A stretch of DNA of 64,000 bases from Lachnospiraceae bacterium (GCA_015056945.1 SVFH01000009.1:1-64000), one strand, 5' to 3'. Counted from the stretch's first letter, positions 1 to 8,542 are shown. Numbers and translations: made by a program. The notes: a model not told the origin generated them from the sequence alone.

Positions 1-197
1 TTAGAAAGACTTTGTTTCAGATAATGGATGTCTTAATTAAAACGCATCCCCAAGACGACCCTGTGTATCAGTTCTTAGACAAGAAGCGTGCTCAAGGCAA
101 GCCTTACTATGTCTACATGACCGCAGGGGCTAACAAGTTTCTAAGAATCTACTATGGACGAGTGAAAGAATATCTCGCATCTCTTCCAGAATCCTAA
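1..197 (+). mobile_element. IS110-family transposase, 3' end only (cut by window edge)
   Basis: The reading frame is open from the first base and stops at 195-197, so only about the last 65 residues are present. The motif YYVYMTAGANKFLRIYYG followed by RVKEYLASL is typical of the C-terminal end of IS110-type (DEDD/serine) transposases in Clostridia. No ribosome binding site precedes the internal TTG or ATG codons, which fits an internal start of a longer gene. Whether the full element is intact lies outside the window. IS110 elements usually lack terminal inverted repeats, so I cannot draw the right end. Family assignment is from recalled sequence style and is fairly secure. Confidence 0.8.
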
Positions 198-215
198 TCA
201 TTACTACGATTTTCA

Positions 216-245
216 GACCAGCACACTGTGGTGGTCTTATTTTAA
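216..245 (+). terminator. Probable terminator after the transposase
   Basis: GACCAGCACA (216-225) pairs with TGTGGTGGTC (228-237) with one mismatch and a 2-nt gap, followed by TTATTTTA. It lies 19 bases after the transposase stop. The rest of 246-372 is AT-rich; TTAGCC near 290 and GGCTAA near 312 form a weak inverted repeat that could belong to the element end. No gene is seen between 198 and 541. Confidence 0.5.
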
Positions 246-390
246 TACCTAATTTTCAACCTGTATAAAATTTTCAAAGTTCTTTCAATTTAGCCTTGAC
301 TTTTTATTTGCAGGCTAATTTACTACTCTTCTATTTTATCAAATATCAGAAACAATGCAAGTATAAAATAAAGAATGTGCATAGCACATT

Positions 391-497
391 CTCGCGCGTG
401 AGCGGTGTTGCTCGGCAACAAAATTCCTTGCCGCGAACTGCGCATCCTTAGCGGAGCGATTTTATTTTTGCATAGGAATTTCCTATGCAAAAATAAA
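391..497 (+). repeat. Dispersed intergenic palindromic repeat, copy 1
   Basis: It contains GCGCGTGAG, then the core GCATCCTTAGCGGAG (442-456), then a perfect 17-bp inverted repeat with a 1-nt centre: TTATTTTTGCATAGGAA (462-478) against 480-496. The same core and palindrome recur at 23802-23865 (inverted) and, in shortened form, at 36674-36722. Upstream, GAATGTGC-ATA-GCACATTC (373-391) and TGTTGC-TCG-GCAACA (406-420) are further small hairpins. All copies sit between genes next to a terminator, so this looks like a REP- or MITE-type extragenic element. Confidence 0.75.
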
Positions 498-526
498 GCC
501 ATGCAGAAGGAAACCTTCCGCATGGC
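489..526 (-). terminator. Rho-independent terminator of the sugar ABC transporter operon
   Basis: On the minus strand, GCCATGCGGAAGG (from 526) pairs with CCTTCTGCATGGC (to 498) around a 3-nt loop with one mismatch. It is followed by TTTATTTTT. It begins 15 bases after the stop of the MalG-type permease. Its T-tract is the arm of repeat copy 1. Confidence 0.85.
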
Positions 527-541
527 CTCACACTCATTATA

Positions 542-1453
542 TTAACCCTTAACAGAACCTAATGCTACACCGGCAATGATGTATTTAGATAAAATAAGGT
601 AAACAACAATCAAAGGTAAAACTGTCAAAGTAAGTCCGAGATAAACTGAACCGTACTCTGTCTTATATGCGTCACCCTTTAACATACTAACCATGATAGG
701 CATTGTATATTTCTTCTTATCTGTAAGCAATACCATCGGAGTAAACAAGTTGTTCCAGCTACCAACGAAACTGAAAATTGCCTGAGTTGCAATCGCAGGT
801 TTCATAATAGGTAAAACAATCTTATTGAAGGTAAAGAACTCTTTTGAGCCGTCAATACGAGCAGACTGCACGATTTCCATTGAGAGGGAAGCCTGCAAAT
901 ACTGTCTCATAAAGAATACCATACTAGGTGATGCGATAGCAGGTAAAATAAGCATTAACATGTTGTTTGTCATGTGAATCTGATAAACCATCTGATAGAA
1001 ACCAATCATGGTAACCTGTCCGGGAATCATCATAACAGCCATAACGAAACTAAAGAATGCATGTTTTGCTTTCCAGTCATATGCTACGTTTGCGTATGCA
1101 GTAAGAGATGAGAAATATACTGCGAGCAAAGTAGAACATCCTGCAATAATCAAAGAGTTAACAAATCCGACAATCGGATTAAAGCTCTTACCTGTAAGTA
1201 CTGTAAAGTTTTTAATAATATGCCATGAAGGAATCAGGGAAATAGCGCTCTCCTGAATCTGCGGCGTGGATCTTGTTGCATTAACAATCATAATCCAGAA
1301 TGGCATAATACTAAGTATAGCAAGAATGATACATGCAATATAAATTATTATTTTGAGAAATACGTCTGATTTTTCAGCATCTTTATCTTCTACATTTAAA
1401 GACAATCTGCTCTTGCTCATAGCATTTGAAGCATTATTCATATTATCTTTCAT
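542..1453 (-). CDS. Carbohydrate ABC transporter permease, MalG type
   Basis: This is an inner-membrane permease subunit of a family 1 (CUT1) sugar importer. A cytoplasmic N-terminus of about 25 residues is followed by a first membrane span (IIIYIACIILAILSIMPFW) and at least five more hydrophobic segments. The EAA loop that docks the ATPase is visible as ARIDGSKEFFTFNKIVLP, with the conserved Gly. The protein ends GVALGSVKG, close to the usual MalG tail. Length (303 residues) fits the family. It is the last gene of a three-gene unit with the permease at 1474-2442 and the binding protein at 2570-4015. No ATPase gene is nearby, so a shared MsmX-type ATPase encoded elsewhere is the likely partner. 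The sugar is not identifiable from the sequence. Confidence 0.92.
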   Translation of the reverse strand: MKDNMNNASNAMSKSRLSLNVEDKDAEKSDVFLKIIIYIACIILAILSIMPFWIMIVNATRSTPQIQESAISLIPSWHIIKNFTVLTGKSFNPIVGFVNSLIIAGCSTLLAVYFSSLTAYANVAYDWKAKHAFFSFVMAVMMIPGQVTMIGFYQMVYQIHMTNNMLMLILPAIASPSMVFFMRQYLQASLSMEIVQSARIDGSKEFFTFNKIVLPIMKPAIATQAIFSFVGSWNNLFTPMVLLTDKKKYTMPIMVSMLKGDAYKTEYGSVYLGLTLTVLPLIVVYLILSKYIIAGVALGSVKG

Positions 1454-1473
1454 AATCTAAACCGTCTCCTTTC

Positions 1474-2442
1474 CTATAAGCCTTTTAATTTCTTCTTATA
1501 TGCTTTTTCCTGCTCGCGTACAATCTTACGAAGCGCAGCTTCGTCTTTATCACGCATTACGTAGAACATAAGTGCAGAAATAACACAAATAATAAGGAAC
1601 ATAATTACACTGGCTGCTGCAGCACGTGCATACAGATAACTTCCACTGAACGCCTGATTATAGATAAATACAGAAGTCGTCAATGTAGCATTATCCGGCT
1701 TACCATCAAGGAAAAGTTTCGGAATATCGAACATATTCAAACCACCGATCAAAGAGGTAACCAATGTGAACAATAAAATTGTCTTAATGTTAGGAATTGT
1801 AATCTTGAAGAAGGTCTGTGTACGGTTTGCACCATCCACTTCAGCTGCTTCAAACAATTCAGGAGAAATACCAAGAATACCGGACATCAATACGATTGAT
1901 GTATATCCATACCACATCCAGGTCTGAATAAAGATAACGATACCCTGTGCAACCCATCCCATCTGCAACATATTAATAGGTTCATCTGTAAAGCCAATCT
2001 TCATTAACAAGTCGTTAACAGGGCCCTTCGGGAAACCAAACAATGATGCAAAGAGAATAGCAATTGTAGCCGCAGTAATGATATTAGGCATATAGAAAAT
2101 AACCTTAAAGAATCCCTGCCCTTTAATCTTACATCTCTTATCAGTAAACCATGCAGCAATAACAAGAGCAAGAATCATCTGCGGAGTAAAGTTCAACAAC
2201 CAAATAACAACTGTATTTTTAAACGCCGTTTGAAAGGACGGATTTTTCAATACTGTTACGAAATTCTTAAAAGGATCTGACCATAAAATGTTAATATCAA
2301 CATTACCAATACCCTTCAAATCAGTGAAGCCGATTACAAAAGTATAAACGATCGGGTACAAAGTAAATATTGAAAAAGCAAGAACAAACGGAATACTAAA
2401 CATGTATCCGTATTTGGCATAACTAAACGACTTACGTTTCAT
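1474..2442 (-). CDS. Carbohydrate ABC transporter permease, MalF type
   Basis: This is the second membrane subunit of the same sugar importer. Its membrane segments begin at MFSIPFVLAFSIFTLYPIVY, and the EAA loop reads ELFEAAEVDGANRTQTFFKI with the family Glu, Ala, Ala and Gly. I start it at the ATG at 2442 (MKRKSFSYAK) because GTGGAGG lies 8 bases upstream; the GTG at 2457 falls inside that ribosome binding site. That gives 322 residues, normal for the family. The gap to the downstream permease is only 20 bases. A 127-base gap with a strong hairpin separates it from the binding-protein gene upstream. Confidence 0.92.
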   Translation of the reverse strand: MKRKSFSYAKYGYMFSIPFVLAFSIFTLYPIVYTFVIGFTDLKGIGNVDINILWSDPFKNFVTVLKNPSFQTAFKNTVVIWLLNFTPQMILALVIAAWFTDKRCKIKGQGFFKVIFYMPNIITAATIAILFASLFGFPKGPVNDLLMKIGFTDEPINMLQMGWVAQGIVIFIQTWMWYGYTSIVLMSGILGISPELFEAAEVDGANRTQTFFKITIPNIKTILLFTLVTSLIGGLNMFDIPKLFLDGKPDNATLTTSVFIYNQAFSGSYLYARAAAASVIMFLIICVISALMFYVMRDKDEAALRKIVREQEKAYKKKLKGL

Positions 2443-2511
2443 ACAGCCAACCTCCACCTTATTTTATTTTGTAAATAACTTTTTCCTACAAGTAACTATT
2501 TTCATAATAAA

Positions 2512-2539
2512 CGGGACGGACGTTCTATCGTCCGCCCCG
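2512..2539 (-). other. Strong hairpin between binding-protein and permease genes
   Basis: CGGGGCGGACG pairs with CGTCCGTCCCG (one G-U) around a 6-nt loop on the minus strand. The sequence after it, TTTATTATG, is a poor T-tract. In binding-protein-dependent operons such a hairpin usually protects the upstream mRNA end or partly terminates, giving more binding protein than permease. That role is inferred. Confidence 0.7.
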
Positions 2540-2569
2540 CTTTTCGTTATCATATTATAAACAATTTGA

Positions 2570-4015
2570 TTATTCTACAACAACGTCTAAGTTATCAGCA
2601 ACGTTCTGCTTGAAGTCTTTGATAGCATCTTCACGAGACTTGTTACCAGCAACATATTCACGAACCTGATCTCTCCAGAACTGGTTGATCTTCTCATCGT
2701 ACTGAGTTAAGTTATCACCCTTAGCGTTAGCGTTAGCAGGTACGAATACGTCGAACATGTTCTGTCCGCCTAAGAAGTCAAGAGAACCATCAGAGATGCT
2801 CATTACTGTACCGGAAGCAACACAGTCTTTAGCTGTCGGAGTTGCAGGATCGTTATCCCAGTCAACTGTACCGTTAGCCCAAGCGTACTGAAGTCCGCTT
2901 TCTGTGCAGTCAAGTGTAATCCACTCGATGATTTCAGCAACTGCTGCAGCCTTGTCAGCATCTGCTGCTGCGTTCTTGCTAGCAAGTAACCATGTACCAC
3001 CCCAGAAGAAACCTACAGGAGATTCACAAATAGCCCAATCACCATATGTTCCTTCACCTACTGCAGCACCACCACAGTTAGGAGCGATTGTGTAGTTGAT
3101 TAACCAAGCAGGTCCGAAGAAACCGAAGATGCCCTGAGCGCCTTCACCCTTCATATCTGCAAACCAAGCATCTGTCCAGTCAGCTGTTTCGTTGTGAAGC
3201 TTACCATCTTTTAATTTCTTAGAAACATCAAGTAAAGCTTCTCTCTTAGGATCAATTGTTAACTTACCATCAACAACCCAACCCTGATCAGAGCTGTTTT
3301 CGATTGCGTGCCAGATATCACCGTCACCGGAAATGATACCATAGCCTTTAGCCTTTAATTCATCAGCTGCTGTCCAGAACTGATCCCAGCTACCTGAACC
3401 GCCACCAATTTTCTTAGAAATTTCTGCAGGATCATCTGTTCCCCATGTATCTTTAGCGATGGAACGACGATAGATGAATGCACCACCTGTAGCCTGGTAT
3501 CCCAAACCTACAACAGCACCATCCGGATTTGTACCGATTTCTACAGAGTAATCAGCGATAGCTGCTTCTTTGATCTTAGCATCTACATCGATACCTAAAT
3601 CAGCGTAAGGAGCTGCCCAAGCTGCACCATCACCCTTGGAATATTTAAGAATGAAAGCTGCTTCTGCACAGTAGATGTCAGGAGCGCTGTCTCCGCCAGC
3701 TGCTAAAGCAGCATCCAAAGCGGGCTGATATGCACCATCAGTAGTCGGTGTGATTACTGTGTTGATATCGTAAGGGAAATCAGGGTTCTGAGCTACATAG
3801 TAGTCAACCATCTTAGGAACTTCATCTGTGAATGCCCATAAGTTGATAGTACCTTTCTTTCCAGCAGGTGCAGGTTCAGTTTCATCTCCACCAGTAGTAT
3901 CTTCGCTAGCTACGGGATCTGCATCCGGAGTAACAGGATCTGCAGGTTTGTCACAAGCAACAAGAGTAGTTGCAAGTACGCATACGCCTAATGCGCAAGC
4001 CAATAACTTCTTCAT
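2570..4015 (-). CDS. Sugar-binding lipoprotein of ABC importer (extracellular solute-binding protein family 1)
   Basis: The N-terminus MKKLLACALGVCVLATTLVAC is a lipoprotein signal with lipobox LVAC, so residue 21 should be lipid-modified. An acidic, Pro- and Asp-rich linker to about residue 52 precedes the binding domain, which starts at KGTINLWAFTDEVPKMVDYY. Asn, Trp and aromatic residues typical of sugar clefts occur throughout. The length of 481 is usual for CUT1 binding proteins. The ribosome binding site AAGGAGG lies just upstream of the ATG. It is the first gene of the importer operon. The ligand may be the sugar handled by the xylB operon 3-8 kb away, but that is inference from proximity. 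Confidence 0.92.
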   Translation of the reverse strand: MKKLLACALGVCVLATTLVACDKPADPVTPDADPVASEDTTGGDETEPAPAGKKGTINLWAFTDEVPKMVDYYVAQNPDFPYDINTVITPTTDGAYQPALDAALAAGGDSAPDIYCAEAAFILKYSKGDGAAWAAPYADLGIDVDAKIKEAAIADYSVEIGTNPDGAVVGLGYQATGGAFIYRRSIAKDTWGTDDPAEISKKIGGGSGSWDQFWTAADELKAKGYGIISGDGDIWHAIENSSDQGWVVDGKLTIDPKREALLDVSKKLKDGKLHNETADWTDAWFADMKGEGAQGIFGFFGPAWLINYTIAPNCGGAAVGEGTYGDWAICESPVGFFWGGTWLLASKNAAADADKAAAVAEIIEWITLDCTESGLQYAWANGTVDWDNDPATPTAKDCVASGTVMSISDGSLDFLGGQNMFDVFVPANANAKGDNLTQYDEKINQFWRDQVREYVAGNKSREDAIKDFKQNVADNLDVVVE

Positions 4016-4090
4016 TTTTTTTCCTCCTTAAAATTTAACTATCGGCTTGTTTATTCATTTTGCCGAAAGTCGTGTTTTAGTAACAACTAG

Positions 4091-4096
4091 ATTATA
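4091..4096 (-). promoter_or_regulatory. Candidate extended -10 of the importer operon
   Basis: On the minus strand TGTTATAAT gives a perfect -10 hexamer with an upstream TG, 76 bases before the binding-protein start. No good -35 is present at 17 bases, which is usual for extended -10 promoters. The region 4016-4238 is shared with the divergent YesL-like gene. Confidence 0.5.
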
Positions 4097-4238
4097 ACAT
4101 ATTGCCGATTGTTTACTTTACAAATATTGCTCTATGGTATTCACATCTTGCTTTTTCACAAAATATACATACATTTAGTGCTTTTTTTTAGTATACTTCA
4201 AATAAAGATATCATGCAATTTTTGGAGGTTATTATTTT

Positions 4239-4880
4239 ATGAATCGTTTTTTCTCTCAAGACAGCATTGCGATGAGATTTTTAACATTTTTATGCGATAT
4301 GATGTACATCAACTTTCTGTTTTTTGTATTTTCCATTCCGATTTTCACCATGGGAGCTTCCCTATCGGCAATGTACAGTGTTTTGTTTAAAAGAATCCGT
4401 GACGAGGATCCCCCTATTATGAAAAGTTTCACCAAAGCATTTAAAGAAAACTTTAAACAGGCAACTTTGATCTGGATTCCGTTTCTTCTTATTATATGTT
4501 TCCTTTTTGCCAGCTTATATGTTGCGCATAACCTTATCGGAGAAACTTATTCGGTACTGCAATACCCCATTGCCATTTTTATATTCCTGATACTTGCTGT
4601 TTTCGTTTTTGTTTTTCCGCAGATTGCAGTGTTTCAGACTCCTACCAAGCAAATTTTGAAAAACGCATGCTTATTAAGTCTTGCCAATCTGCCTACTACA
4701 TTGTCCTTCTTGATCGTACATGTTCTTTTACTTTTACTTGCCGGTCTTTCACCGACAATGACCTACGTTGTAGGGAGCGTAATACTATTTCTTGGCTACG
4801 CAACAATTTCATATTTCTTTTCGCATTTATTCAGAAAGATTTTTAATAAAATCATAGGAGGCGAAGAGGATGCAGTTTAA
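4239..4880 (+). CDS. YesL-like (DUF624) membrane protein
   Basis: This is a 213-residue integral membrane protein with about five hydrophobic segments. The N-terminal pattern (MNRFFSQDS, then LCDMMYINFLFFVFSIPIF) followed by TMGASLSAMYSV matches the DUF624/YesL family, found next to CUT1 sugar importers and polysaccharide-use genes in Firmicutes. The molecular role is unknown. TTTGGAGG supports the start. It is transcribed divergently from the importer operon and ends 4 bases inside the convergent gene at 4877-5623. Confidence 0.8.
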   Translation: MNRFFSQDSIAMRFLTFLCDMMYINFLFFVFSIPIFTMGASLSAMYSVLFKRIRDEDPPIMKSFTKAFKENFKQATLIWIPFLLIICFLFASLYVAHNLIGETYSVLQYPIAIFIFLILAVFVFVFPQIAVFQTPTKQILKNACLLSLANLPTTLSFLIVHVLLLLLAGLSPTMTYVVGSVILFLGYATISYFFSHLFRKIFNKIIGGEEDAV

Positions 4881-4897
4881 TCTGCATCCTCTTTTTT
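4866..4897 (+). terminator. Terminator of the YesL-like gene, overlapping two stop codons
   Basis: GAGGATGCAG (4866-4875) and CTGCATCCTC (4882-4891) form a perfect 10-bp stem with a TTTAAT loop and six Ts. The stop codons of both convergent genes lie within the loop. Confidence 0.88.
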
Positions 4898-5623
4898 CAT
4901 TCCTTCCAATATCCATTTGGCAAAAGCAATTGTTTCGTCCTTTCTTTTAGCATCTTTCGAAAAAGCCATTACCGGCTTAGCATCCAGATAAAACTCTCCC
5001 AATGCTTCACAATCTTCTACATAAAATGCTACAGGTATCTTTTCTCCGATTTCTTCCCAATTAACCTCTTCAGATGTTTCAGCCAGTGTTCCGGTATCTT
5101 CTTCATAAGCTTTCCTATTCGCCTCAGCCTCAACCTCTTCTTTTATAATATAGTAGATATACTCTTCATATTCAGCCAGAAATGCTTCATCAAAATAAGT
5201 TCTCAAATCTTCATAGAGCGGAACCTGCATATACTCTTTCACAACCCAGTCCGTCGTGAACGTCACATCTACATAACCATTTCGCATCATAGTCTGATAC
5301 TTTTGAATGCTTGCAATAGTATCATCCGTTTCTAAGGCGGCCTGTTTCATATCTTTCGGATGAACAAAATCATAACTCACTTTAACGGGCAGTTCCAGTT
5401 CTCTTTCCATCGCATAATTTATTTCAAACTCTTTTACCGCAGTTGCAACATCCGAAGTATTCATAATTGCAACTCCGAGAGCAAATGGCCTGCTTTCCAT
5501 GATATAGGTACTTACAAAAGAAACAACAATTGCAATAATCGCAATGGGCACAATTGCATACCACTTATAATATTCCCAAAAATGTTCAAACTTCTTCCAT
5601 ATTTTTTTGAATATCTCTTTCAT
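4877..5623 (-). CDS. Membrane-anchored protein of unknown function
   Basis: A basic, aromatic N-terminus precedes one membrane span (WYAIVPIAIIAIVVSFVSTYI, about residues 25-45). An extracytoplasmic domain of about 200 residues follows, rich in Glu, Tyr and Asp. I use the ATG at 5623 (MKEIFKK), which has GAGGA nine bases upstream; the GTG at 5638 is inside that ribosome binding site. The segment ALGVAIMNTSD followed later by YVDVTFTTDW and PLYEDLRTYFDEA faintly recalls a solute-binding fold, but I do not recognise the family. Its position beside a sugar importer and a YesL-like gene suggests a link to that locus. Confidence 0.75.
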   Translation of the reverse strand: MKEIFKKIWKKFEHFWEYYKWYAIVPIAIIAIVVSFVSTYIMESRPFALGVAIMNTSDVATAVKEFEINYAMERELELPVKVSYDFVHPKDMKQAALETDDTIASIQKYQTMMRNGYVDVTFTTDWVVKEYMQVPLYEDLRTYFDEAFLAEYEEYIYYIIKEEVEAEANRKAYEEDTGTLAETSEEVNWEEIGEKIPVAFYVEDCEALGEFYLDAKPVMAFSKDAKRKDETIAFAKWILEGMKKEDAD

Positions 5624-5722
5624 ATTATGCTTCCTCACTTTTATTCATCAACTTCTTTCATCTTATCATGCTTCCAAAGCTTTTCAAGAAGAAAGCCAAC
5701 GATTTCGTTCTTTTTTCACAAT

Positions 5723-6610
5723 TTAGCGGACAACTCCGAGTACAATTCCTATCACAATCACGGCAGCACAAAATAATTTATATCCGGTATTCTTTTCCTT
5801 AAAAATAAACTTCCCTGCAAGAATCGTAACAATACAGCCACTTTGCTTAATCAAAGTCATAACTGTAATTTTGCTGTCCGGCATCCCGTTCGCAATAAAT
5901 AACGCCTTGTCGGATGCAACAAATAAAAGGCTCAACCCCCAAATCCAACCATTCAGCCAGGTTTTAGGATTTATTTTTGTCTTTGTAATCAAGACATATA
6001 TTCCATAGTAACTAACCATAAAAAGCATATACCAGAACTGAAGTTGCGAACTGGTCATATCCCGCATCAAAATTTTATCCAAAAGACCGGACATGGCATT
6101 TAAGATGCATGACAAAAAAGCAATCGCAACATAAAACGGCGTTTTGTCTTTTTTAATCTCTTCGGATATTTGCACTCCCGATGCAGTCCCATCCTCTGCC
6201 TTCTTTTTGGGGCTGAATTTTAACAACAACAACCCTCCTCCGACAAACACAAGACCGAACACCTGAAATATACCCAGTTGTTCCCTTAAAACAAATACAC
6301 CAAGAGCTGTAGCAAACAATACACGGGACAAATCCAGAACACCGTACAAACTAATCGGCAATTTGCGTATTGCCTTAAAGCTGCAAATCCATGCCAGAAA
6401 AACAAAAAAAGCTTTTAGCGCAACAAACAAAAATTGTACCGGTTCCAACCCTCCGGCATTTCTTCCGGAAGGCAACACCATTATAAAAGAAAGCGCTGTA
6501 TATACAAATAAAACTTCAAGCACCGAATGTTTCTTAAGTGCAAGTTTTTTCATTATTTCGCGGATTCCCTTTGATACACCGAAGAACAACACGCAAAGCA
6601 TCCACCACAT
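5723..6610 (-). CDS. EamA/DMT-family transporter
   Basis: About ten hydrophobic segments form two repeats of five, the drug/metabolite transporter layout. The first repeat runs from MWWMLCVLFFGVSKG to about residue 140 and the second from residue 158 (FYVAIAFLSCILNAMSG) to the end. A charged cytoplasmic linker (KKKAEDGTASGVQISEEIKKDK) lies between them. The start at 6610 has ATGAGGA upstream; the 45-residue in-frame extension beyond it runs through the transketolase terminator and is rejected. It would be about 295 residues, normal for the family. The substrate is unknown. Export of a metabolite or sugar derivative is possible. Confidence 0.82.
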   Translation of the reverse strand: MWWMLCVLFFGVSKGIREIMKKLALKKHSVLEVLFVYTALSFIMVLPSGRNAGGLEPVQFLFVALKAFFVFLAWICSFKAIRKLPISLYGVLDLSRVLFATALGVFVLREQLGIFQVFGLVFVGGGLLLLKFSPKKKAEDGTASGVQISEEIKKDKTPFYVAIAFLSCILNAMSGLLDKILMRDMTSSQLQFWYMLFMVSYYGIYVLITKTKINPKTWLNGWIWGLSLLFVASDKALFIANGMPDSKITVMTLIKQSGCIVTILAGKFIFKEKNTGYKLFCAAVIVIGIVLGVVR

Positions 6611-6670
6611 ATCTGATTCCTCATTTTCTCTTATTCCAAAAAACAATCGTTTCTTATTATACACACAAAA

Positions 6671-6715
6671 CAAAAAAAAGAAAGGCTTTCCTTCGAAAAA
6701 GAAGAAAAACCTTTC
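6671..6715 (-). terminator. Terminator of the xylB-transketolase operon
   Basis: On the minus strand a 15-bp stem (6715-6701 with 6694-6680, including G-U pairs) closes a 6-nt loop and is followed by eight Ts. It begins 45 bases after the stop of the transketolase C-terminal gene. Confidence 0.85.
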
Positions 6716-6759
6716 TGTTATCTCATAAATATTATTACATATCAAAACACATTTCCAAA

Positions 6760-7698
6760 TTAGAGATTTGCCTTGATTGTCTTATAAATACCTTCTCCGT
6801 CAAGACCATATTTCTTAACAAGTTCTCCTGCGCTTGCAGACTCACCGAACTTATCGTTCATACCAATCTTAACAACCTTGGTAGGAGCCTTCTCTGAAAG
6901 AAGATCACATACCGCACTGCCAAGTCCGCCGATTACGGAATGCTCTTCTGCTACAAATACCTTACCGGTCTTCTTAGCTGTTGCAAGAACAATTTCTTCA
7001 TCAAGAGGTTTGATTGTGTGGATGTTGATTACATCTGCAGAGATGCCGTCAGCTGCAAGAAGCTCTGCTGCTTTCAATGCGCTGTCAACACAGATACCGC
7101 TTGCAATAATGGATACATCTGTACCTTCTTTTAACTGAACACCTTTACCGATTTCGAATTTGTAATCATCTTTTTCATTGATTACAGGCACTGCTGCACG
7201 TCCGAAACGAAGATATACGGGACCTTCCATTTCAAGTGCTGCGCGAACTGCTGCTCTTGCTTCGATATCATCAGAAGGAACGATTACAGTCATACCGGGA
7301 ATGGTACGCATCAATGCAACGTCTTCGTTACACTGGTGTGTTGCACCGTCTTCACCTACAGTAATACCTGCATGTGTAGCACCGATTTTTACATTTAAAT
7401 GAGGGTAACCGATGGAGTTACGAACCTGCTCAAAGTTTCTTCCTGCTGCAAACATTGCAAAAGAAGAGATAAAAGGAATCTTACCGCAAGTAGCAAGACC
7501 TGCAGCGATACCTGTCATATTACATTCAGCAATACCACAGTCAATGTGACGGTCGGGATATGCTTTCTTAAATACACCTGTCTTGGTTGCACCTGCAAGA
7601 TCGGCATCCAGAACAACTAACTCAGGGAAGTCCTGGGCACACTCAACGAGTGCATTACCATAACTGTCTCTTGTTGCGATTTTCTTAATATCTGCCAT
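6760..7698 (-). CDS. Transketolase, C-terminal subunit
   Basis: This is the pyrimidine-binding and C-terminal half of a split transketolase, which transfers two-carbon units between sugar phosphates using thiamine diphosphate. Family features are VVLDADLAGATKTG, the Glu of GIAECNMTGIAAGLA that activates the cofactor, and FAMFAAGRNFEQVRNSI. The C-terminal domain starts near residue 190 with VSIIASGICVDSALKAAELL. The ATG at 7698 lies one base after the TAA of the N-terminal gene, with AGGTG before it; a GTG at 7707 is possible. The two genes are surely translated together. In this operon the enzyme takes up D-xylulose 5-phosphate made by XylB. Confidence 0.94.
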   Translation of the reverse strand: MADIKKIATRDSYGNALVECAQDFPELVVLDADLAGATKTGVFKKAYPDRHIDCGIAECNMTGIAAGLATCGKIPFISSFAMFAAGRNFEQVRNSIGYPHLNVKIGATHAGITVGEDGATHQCNEDVALMRTIPGMTVIVPSDDIEARAAVRAALEMEGPVYLRFGRAAVPVINEKDDYKFEIGKGVQLKEGTDVSIIASGICVDSALKAAELLAADGISADVINIHTIKPLDEEIVLATAKKTGKVFVAEEHSVIGGLGSAVCDLLSEKAPTKVVKIGMNDKFGESASAGELVKKYGLDGEGIYKTIKANL

Positions 7699-7699
7699 C

Positions 7700-8542
7700 T
7701 TATTCACCTGCTTTCTCTAACTGCTCACCAATGGCAGCAAGTTCTTTCATTGCAATTTCATACTCCTCATCGTTAGGAGCTTTACCATGCCATCCTGCAT
7801 TATCTTCCATGAAGGAAATGTTCTTACCTTTTACAGTCTTCATGATAATTGCAGTCGGTTTGCCTTTGGTTGCTTTTGCTTTTTCCATAGCTGCACGGAT
7901 TTCATCAAAGTTATGTCCGTCGATTTCAATAGTTGCAAAGTTGAATGCTTCAAACTTAGCAGCGATAGGATAAACGGAACATACATCCTCAACCTTACCG
8001 TCAATCTGAAGACCGTTGTTATCAACGATTACTACAAGGTTGTCAAGGTTACGTGCGCCTGCGAACATAGATGCTTCCCAAACCTGACCTTCCTGGATTT
8101 CACCATCACCAAGTAATGTATAAACACGGAAATCTTTGTTATCAAGTTTAGCTGCAAGAGCCATACCAACTGCTGCAGAAATTCCCTGGCCCAAAGAACC
8201 TGAACTCATATCAACACCGGGTGTTTCCTGCATGCAGGGATGTCCCTGAAGATAAGAACCTAACTTACGAAGGGTCTTTAAATCTTCTACCGGGAAGTAA
8301 CCTCTGTTTGCAAGTGTAGAATATAAACCGGGAGCTGTATGACCTTTGGATAATACGAAACGGTCTCTGTCAGCTTTTTTAGGATCCTTCGGATCGATAT
8401 TCATTTCTTCAAAATATAAGTACGTATACATATCTGCTGCAGATAAAGATCCGCCCGGATGACCGGACTTTGCATTGTAAACTGCAGTCACAATACCTTT
8501 ACGAACTTCATTTGCTGCTTTTTGAAGTTCTAAATTTGTCAT
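7700..8542 (-). CDS. Transketolase, N-terminal (thiamine diphosphate-binding) subunit
   Basis: This 280-residue half carries the diphosphate-binding motif GDGEIQEGQVWEASMFAG with NNGLQIDG, the usual GDG...NN cofactor site. Substrate-phosphate and catalytic His regions are visible at SGHPGGSLSAADMYTYL and LSKGHTAPGLYS. The ribosome binding site TAGGAGG precedes the ATG. Its stop is one base before the start of the C-terminal subunit. Split transketolases of this layout are common in Clostridia and archaea. A terminator-like hairpin at 8613-8648 separates it from the isomerase gene upstream, so it may have some expression of its own. Confidence 0.94.
   Translation of the reverse strand: MTNLELQKAANEVRKGIVTAVYNAKSGHPGGSLSAADMYTYLYFEEMNIDPKDPKKADRDRFVLSKGHTAPGLYSTLANRGYFPVEDLKTLRKLGSYLQGHPCMQETPGVDMSSGSLGQGISAAVGMALAAKLDNKDFRVYTLLGDGEIQEGQVWEASMFAGARNLDNLVVIVDNNGLQIDGKVEDVCSVYPIAAKFEAFNFATIEIDGHNFDEIRAAMEKAKATKGKPTAIIMKTVKGKNISFMEDNAGWHGKAPNDEEYEIAMKELAAIGEQLEKAGE

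Noticed and set aside
323-523. 66-codon minus-strand frame
   Set aside because: It runs through repeat copy 1 and the transporter terminator, has no ribosome binding site and no protein-like sequence.
4016-4238. CcpA-type cre site or riboswitch before the sugar importer
   Set aside because: No convincing cre palindrome or riboswitch fold could be drawn; only an extended -10 is supported.
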